47,539 bases of DNA from an uncultured Clostridia bacterium (lineage in GTDB: Bacteria > Bacillota > Clostridia > TANB77 > UBA1234): the NCBI GenBank assembly GCA_947588905.1, contig CANQBB010000006.1, forward strand, positions 1 to 47,539, read 5' to 3'. Below are positions 44,851-47,539 of this stretch, in pieces. A program made the translations under genes and the position numbers. A model generated the notes under the pieces. That model was not told where the DNA came from and ran no database searches. It saw only the letters and a program-made list of their open reading frames with translations. Positions within the stretch are counted from its first letter, which is position 1, and each line of letters starts with the position of its first letter.

Positions 44851-45115
44851 ATTCAAATGCTTTTCTTAATTCTTCTAATGTATAATCCTTTTGACTTTTT
44901 TTATAATAATTTCCTTTATGATAAAACCAAGCAAATTTACTTTTATTCCATTTAAAACCATATTCTTTTAATAATTCTTTACTGTTTAAAGTATGACCAG
45001 TTACCCAGATCCAATTACCAATTCTTTCTACTCTTAATCCTCTGCGTAATAATTCTTTAATTTTACTTAATTCAATGATATTACTAATTTTTTTAAATTC
45101 TTCAACATTTAACAT
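44849..45115 (-). CDS. Small phage-type protein with GFKW domain
   Basis: ATG 45115 follows GGAGG. The 88-residue protein has a helical N-terminus and then WIWVTGHTLNSKELLKEYGF and KWNKSKFAWFYHKG. This small beta-rich motif (GFKW-x(4)-AWFY) occurs in phage and plasmid proteins, often as an appendage of J-domain proteins. No function is known. It overlaps the upstream gene by 14 bases. Confidence 0.65.
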   Translation of the reverse strand: MLNVEEFKKISNIIELSKIKELLRRGLRVERIGNWIWVTGHTLNSKELLKEYGFKWNKSKFAWFYHKGNYYKKSQKDYTLEELRKAFE

Positions 45116-45287
45116 TATTTTTTTCCTCCAATAAATAATAATCAATTCTTTCTATTTTTTCTAATGAGTTACAATATATATAACCGATTTCATGATATAT
45201 ATCATTTGTTTCAATTATTTTCTCTATTATTTCATTATCATTTTTTATAAAATTATATTTTTTTATCCATAATTTATATTTTTTCAT
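45102..45287 (-). CDS. Small hypothetical protein of the leftward module
   Basis: A 61-residue Ile/Lys/Tyr-rich protein (MKKYKLWIKKYNFIKND). AAGAAGG lies at a suitable distance before the ATG. It overlaps the next gene, so the two are coupled. Nothing further can be said. Confidence 0.6.
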   Translation of the reverse strand: MKKYKLWIKKYNFIKNDNEIIEKIIETNDIYHEIGYIYCNSLEKIERIDYYLLEEKNNVKC

Positions 45288-45349
45288 ATTTAAACCTTCT
45301 TTCTTTAAGATTTCCTTTACAAATAAAGTTAGATATGATATATTTTCAA

Positions 45350-45866
45350 TTGGGGGAATTATCCCCCAAAAGTTAGAAATCGTTATGGATTTCTAGTATT
45401 GTGTGCCATAACTGGCGTCGGTGTGCTCGTAGCTTAATTTTTGCTATGAGCATTTTTAAATTATGTAGAATTTTCATAGTCTCTCACCTCCTTTCAAATT
45501 CAAAATTGAGTTGGGGCGTAAGCACCGAGGTGCTTACACCTGTTATAAATTAGGTAATCAGCAAATGGAACAACTTGTCAATGTGCCGAACGAAGTGAGG
45601 TGTAGGAAGATTTTTTGCGTAGCAAAAAATACGCTACAATTGATGAGTTGTGGAATTTGCGATAAAATGGTGCAAAATAAAGAAATTGGAACAATTTCAG
45701 AAAATAAAAAGAAAATCGGAACGATTTTCTACCTTAGTTTGTTTCTTAAGAAACAAACGAAAAAAAGGGACTTTTTTTACATCCCCTTTTTAAGTTAAGA
45801 GTTAAAAAGAGAAAAAGGGGTGGGTTAATAACGGCATAAATCGGGAAATATATGTTATTTATGCCG
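45350..45866. other. Block of inverted repeats, candidate ssDNA origin/packaging region
   Basis: Nine inverted repeats lie within about 520 bases: 45350-45369 (TTGGGGGA arms), 45374-45395, 45425-45451, 45518-45537 (GTAAGCACC/GGTGCTTAC), 45682-45698 and 45711-45729 (a pair sharing a GAA loop), 45737-45758 (perfect 22-base palindrome), 45780-45822 and 45832-45866 (CGGCATAAAT/ATTTATGCCG). Most lack a U tract, so they are not terminators. Rolling-circle replicons keep such hairpins for origin nicking, complementary-strand priming and packaging. An open frame at 45511-45798 runs through the palindromes and is not credible. Confidence 0.65.
45373..45477 (-). CDS. 34-residue basic protein
   Basis: On the minus strand a near-perfect AAAGGAGGTGA lies 7 bases before ATG 45477; the frame ends at TAA 45373. 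The product is MKILHNLKMLIAKIKLRAH plus RRQLWHTILEIHNDF: amphipathic, with an Arg/His cluster. Two hairpins of the palindrome block fall inside it. The strong ribosome site argues for a real gene. It is the first gene of the leftward module. Confidence 0.6.
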   Translation of the reverse strand: MKILHNLKMLIAKIKLRAHRRQLWHTILEIHNDF

Positions 45867-45955
45867 GGCGAATATAAACTTGACTATAAAGATATAAAAA
45901 TATATACTAATAATATCCTTTTAACAAGGAAATCTTGGAGAAAGGAGGTTTACAT

Positions 45956-46033
45956 ATGAAAATCTGTATTATTTTCAGAGTACTAATAATTGCTTTGATG
46001 ATACTATTTGTATTAGAAAAAGTAGTATATTAG
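45956..46033 (+). CDS. 25-residue hydrophobic protein
   Basis: AAAGGAGG lies 8 bases before the ATG. The product (MKICIIFRVLIIALMILFVL plus EKVVY) is one membrane helix. A terminator follows directly. It could be a minor virion protein or a toxin-like or holin-like peptide; this cannot be decided. Confidence 0.55.
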   Translation: MKICIIFRVLIIALMILFVLEKVVY

Positions 46034-46038
46034 GAAAG

Positions 46039-46074
46039 AAAAAAGACTAGGTCTGACCACCTAGTCTTTTTTTG
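46039..46074 (+). terminator. Rho-independent terminator
   Basis: AAAGACTAGGT pairs with ACCTAGTCTTT around CTGACC, then T run. It also faces the end of the repressor gene. Confidence 0.9.
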
Positions 46075-46147
46075 TCTACATTTGAAAATCTGTATATGCT
46101 TTAAAGCTTTAAATAGATTATAGCACGGAAATATAATAAAGTCAAAT

Positions 46148-46372
46148 TTAATTTTTAGTTCTTGAATATGGTTTTATTTCATTTGTTAGTCCTAAAATAT
46201 AATCTATACTTGTATTGTAAAAAATTGCCAATTTTATTAAACCGTCATAAGATAATTGATTTTTTTCATTTTCAATTCTTGAATATTGTGCTTGTGATAT
46301 TCCTAATAAATGTGTTAATTCACTTTGTAAAACATCTTTATCTTCTCGTAATTCTTTTATTCTTATTTTCAT
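46148..46372 (-). CDS. XRE-family (Cro/CI-like) repressor
   Basis: ATG 46372 follows AGGAGGA; the longer frame starts in the operator region. The 74-residue protein is a single HTH domain: IKELREDKDVLQSELTHLLG, ISQAQYSRIENEKNQLSYDG, IKLAIFYNTSIDYILGLTN. It faces away from the rightward genes across a 190-base region containing three copies of a 17-base repeat, the normal layout of a lysogeny switch. Confidence 0.9.
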   Translation of the reverse strand: MKIRIKELREDKDVLQSELTHLLGISQAQYSRIENEKNQLSYDGLIKLAIFYNTSIDYILGLTNEIKPYSRTKN

Positions 46373-46400
46373 AATATCCTCCTTTATTAAATTATAAAAT

Positions 46401-46473
46401 ATACGTAAAATACATATTGACAAATATGCATAAAACGTATATTCTATTTTTATAATATACGCAAAACGTATAT
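46401..46473. promoter_or_regulatory. Three operator-like repeats
   Basis: ATACGTAAAATACATAT (46401), ATGCATAAAACGTATAT (46426) and ATACGCAAAACGTATAT (46457) are variants of one imperfect palindrome, ATACGYAAAACGTAT. The middle copy overlaps the rightward promoter. They are the probable binding sites of the XRE repressor. Confidence 0.7.
46417..46445 (+). promoter_or_regulatory. Rightward phage promoter
   Basis: TTGACA and TATTCT with 17 bases between, interleaved with operator copy 2. It would drive the genes from 46564. Confidence 0.65.
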
Positions 46474-46481
46474 TAGCATTT

Positions 46482-46530
46482 GCCTTCTTTTAATAAAAAT
46501 ACGTCATGAGCTCAACGTATTTTTTAAAAA
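46482..46530 (+). other. Palindromic stretch upstream of the ssDNA-binding gene
   Basis: AATACGTCATGAGCTCAACGTATT at 46499-46522 is an imperfect palindrome centred on TGAGCTCA, with ATACGT/ACGTAT ends that resemble half-operators. It lies in the untranslated leader of the rightward transcript. Confidence 0.4.
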
Positions 46531-46563
46531 AGAAGATAAGTAAAAAAGAGAGGAGGATAGATT

Positions 46564-46824
46564 ATGGAAGTAGAACAAGAGGTAGATTTTTTAGGAATAC
46601 AAGAGATGAAAATAAGTAAAGGCGAAAGAGCTGGACAAGTATTTTATATAGTAAAGGTAATATTTTTAAATGAAAGTTTTGAATTTATGGTATTTGATAA
46701 TCCGACTCTAATAAGTAAGTTAATGACACTGGAAAGATATAAGCCATTTATAGCAAGATTTAAGATAACAAGTCATAATGGAAATTGGCGAGTAAATTTA
46801 ATAGAAGCATTAAATGTAAATTAG
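46564..46824 (+). CDS. Putative phage ssDNA-binding protein
   Basis: AGAGGAGGA precedes the ATG. The 86-residue protein is beta-rich (VDFLGIQEMKISKGERAG, VFYIVKVIFLNESFEFMVF, FIARFKITSHNGNWRVNLIE), consistent with a single small OB fold like the gene V class of filamentous phage. The size and position directly before the coat-like gene fit. I have no conserved signature to prove it. Confidence 0.5.
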   Translation: MEVEQEVDFLGIQEMKISKGERAGQVFYIVKVIFLNESFEFMVFDNPTLISKLMTLERYKPFIARFKITSHNGNWRVNLIEALNVN

Positions 46825-46880
46825 GTCTTAAATGCTAGAGCATTAAAGATAAATATACTGAGGAGAAAGGAGGAAATCAC

Positions 46881-47177
46881 ATGGAGAAAGTTAAGAATTT
46901 TTTCTTAAAGAATAAGAAAAAAGTAGCTTTAGTAATGATGGTATTAACATTATGCTTAGCAATGTCATCATTCTGCTTTGCTTCTGAAGGTGGAGCAGAT
47001 CAATTGCCAGATTTAGAACCAATCACTACAGCTTTAACAAAAGCAATAACGGTTGATTCTTTAATTGGAATAATTGCTAGTTTAATCGGATACTCAATGC
47101 CATTCGTTTTGATGTGGTTTGCTTACAGGTTCTTAAAACGTGCTTATGTAAAAGCAGTAATGGCAGGAAGATTATAA
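46881..47177 (+). CDS. Putative inovirus major coat protein precursor
   Basis: AAAGGAGGA precedes the ATG. The 98-residue protein has a 34-residue leader with a Lys-rich start (MEKVKNFFLKNKKKV), hydrophobic core and SSFCFA cleavage site. The mature 64-residue part is acidic at the start (SEGGADQLPDLEP), hydrophobic in the middle (LIGIIASLIGYSMPFVLMWF) and basic at the end (RFLKRAYVKAVMAGR). This is the pattern of gene VIII coat proteins. A pilin-like or conjugation protein is a less likely alternative. Confidence 0.65.
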   Translation: MEKVKNFFLKNKKKVALVMMVLTLCLAMSSFCFASEGGADQLPDLEPITTALTKAITVDSLIGIIASLIGYSMPFVLMWFAYRFLKRAYVKAVMAGRL

Positions 47178-47213
47178 TTTTAAGGTTCCCCTATTTAATT
47201 AAAGTTATAATCA

Positions 47214-47258
47214 CAAAAAGGGCTCAAATAATAAAATATTTGTGCCCTTTTTTTTTAA
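47214..47258 (+). terminator. Terminator after the coat-like gene
   Basis: AAAGGGC and CAAATA pair with TATTTG and GCCCTTT, then nine T. A strong terminator right after the coat gene is also found in classical filamentous phages, where it raises coat mRNA over downstream genes. Confidence 0.85.
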
Positions 47259-47276
47259 AAAGAAAGGAGAAAGAAA

Positions 47277-47423
47277 GTGTTATTAAATATTATAAAAATA
47301 TTATGTTGGTTAGGATATATAGTTTTTGGAGTAATTTTGTTTGCGTATTATCTAGGATATAAGAAGATAAAGAAGCAAGTAGAAGAAATAAAAGAAGAAG
47401 AAAATGAGAGAGAGGAAAGATAA
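47277..47423 (+). CDS. Small one-helix membrane protein of the phage module
   Basis: GTG start after AAAGGAGAAAG. The 48-residue protein has one helix (LCWLGYIVFGVILFAYYLGY) and then a charged tail (KKIKKQVEEIKEEENEREER). It resembles minor coat or assembly-associated peptides only in size and topology. It ends one base before the next ATG. Confidence 0.6.
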   Translation: MLLNIIKILCWLGYIVFGVILFAYYLGYKKIKKQVEEIKEEENEREER

Positions 47424-47539
47424 ATGGTATTTTGGAGAAAGCAAAAAAAAGAAGATTTTAAAATAAAGAAAGATATAGTAAATTCAGAGGCATTAAAAAA
47501 TTTTTTAAGAGATGTAGATGCAGATTTTATAAAAGTATA
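47424..47539 (+). CDS. Phage module gene, 3' truncated by the window
   Basis: ATG immediately follows the previous stop, with AGAGAGG in front. The visible 38 residues (MVFWRKQKKEDFKIKKDI onward) are basic and then acidic, without a signal peptide. Nothing can be assigned; it may be the next virion or assembly gene. Confidence 0.5.
   Translation, partial: MVFWRKQKKEDFKIKKDIVNSEALKNFLRDVDADFIKV

Larger units (their letters stand above)
44849..47539. mobile_element. Inovirus-like (filamentous phage) prophage, left part
   Basis: The region is a run of very short genes: three leftward (44849-45477), a small hydrophobic gene, a leftward XRE repressor with repeated operators, then rightward a putative ssDNA-binding protein, a signal-peptide-bearing coat-like protein followed by a terminator, a one-helix protein and a further gene. 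A dense block of palindromes lies at 45350-45866. This gene order and size range fit inoviruses. The morphogenesis (Zot-like) and replication genes would lie to the right, outside the window. Without them an alternative small conjugative or satellite element is possible. Confidence 0.6.

Noticed and set aside
45511..45798. 95-codon open frame in the palindrome block
   Set aside because: It runs through several inverted repeats, which produce its repeated peptides, and lacks a ribosome site.
1..47539. CRISPR arrays or insertion sequences
   Set aside because: I saw no regularly spaced repeats with unique spacers, and no transposase gene with terminal inverted repeats.

Overview
The window looks like a chromosomal segment of an uncultured, very AT-rich Clostridia-type Firmicute. 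The signs are strong A-rich ribosome binding sites, AGA as the main arginine codon, a YlbJ-type sporulation gene, an SpoIIIE/FtsK translocase, SLH-domain surface protein and U-tailed hairpin terminators after almost every unit. The right end carries what appears to be the start of an inovirus-like (filamentous phage) prophage.

The main observation concerns translation. Six genes are interrupted by a +1 frameshift, and all six breaks have the same form. An in-frame CGG codon follows a codon ending in T, and skipping the C so that the next codon is GGN (glycine) restores the frame. The genes are an integral membrane protein (6371-7049, minus), an exported protein (8749-9544), an O-antigen ligase/polymerase (11309-13250), rsmD (31745-32294), an ABC ATPase (32957-33671) and a beta-CASP nuclease (39492-41133). 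In the ATPase and the nuclease the skipped reading rebuilds near-invariant family motifs (SGGQQQR and DCGLYQG). I found no other in-frame CGG in the AT-rich genes. In-frame CGG read as ordinary arginine occurs only in three genes of different codon style (345-1292, 23716-24456, 42804-44405). This fits CGG being an unassigned or very poorly read codon at which ribosomes skip one base, or quadruplet decoding of CGGN as glycine. The three exceptions are the main problem for that view.

Layout. 1-1330: end of a repeat-rich gene and a membrane-anchored protein with a Pro/Thr stalk. 1447-5067: transglutaminase/SLH surface protein, HAD phosphatase, small membrane protein and HD phosphohydrolase. 5108-5340: a lone 5S rRNA with tRNA-Asn behind a consensus promoter. 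5557-9544: lipoprotein, membrane protein, ATP-grasp protein and exported protein, with a decayed tRNA-Asn-like remnant. 9577-11153: rpsB-tsf behind a structured leader. 11309-21858: a surface polysaccharide locus (polymerase/ligase, initiating sugar transferase, four glycosyltransferase units, Stealth phosphotransferase, flippase) followed by a membrane-anchored protein. 23716-28433: SSB-like protein, ylbJ, a methyltransferase, a pseudouridine synthase and a PilT-like ATPase. 28469-32737: tyrS, small proteins, tRNA-Trp, tRNA-Leu and rsmD. 32957-36902: a MacB-like ABC exporter operon. 37089-44405: DNA translocase, two metallo-beta-lactamase-fold proteins, a holin-like protein and a DUF421/DUF4363 pair. 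44849-47539: inovirus-like element with a leftward small-gene module, a cluster of hairpins, an XRE repressor with repeated operators, and a rightward module with a putative ssDNA-binding protein and major coat protein.

All assignments come from reading the sequence; no database search was run.
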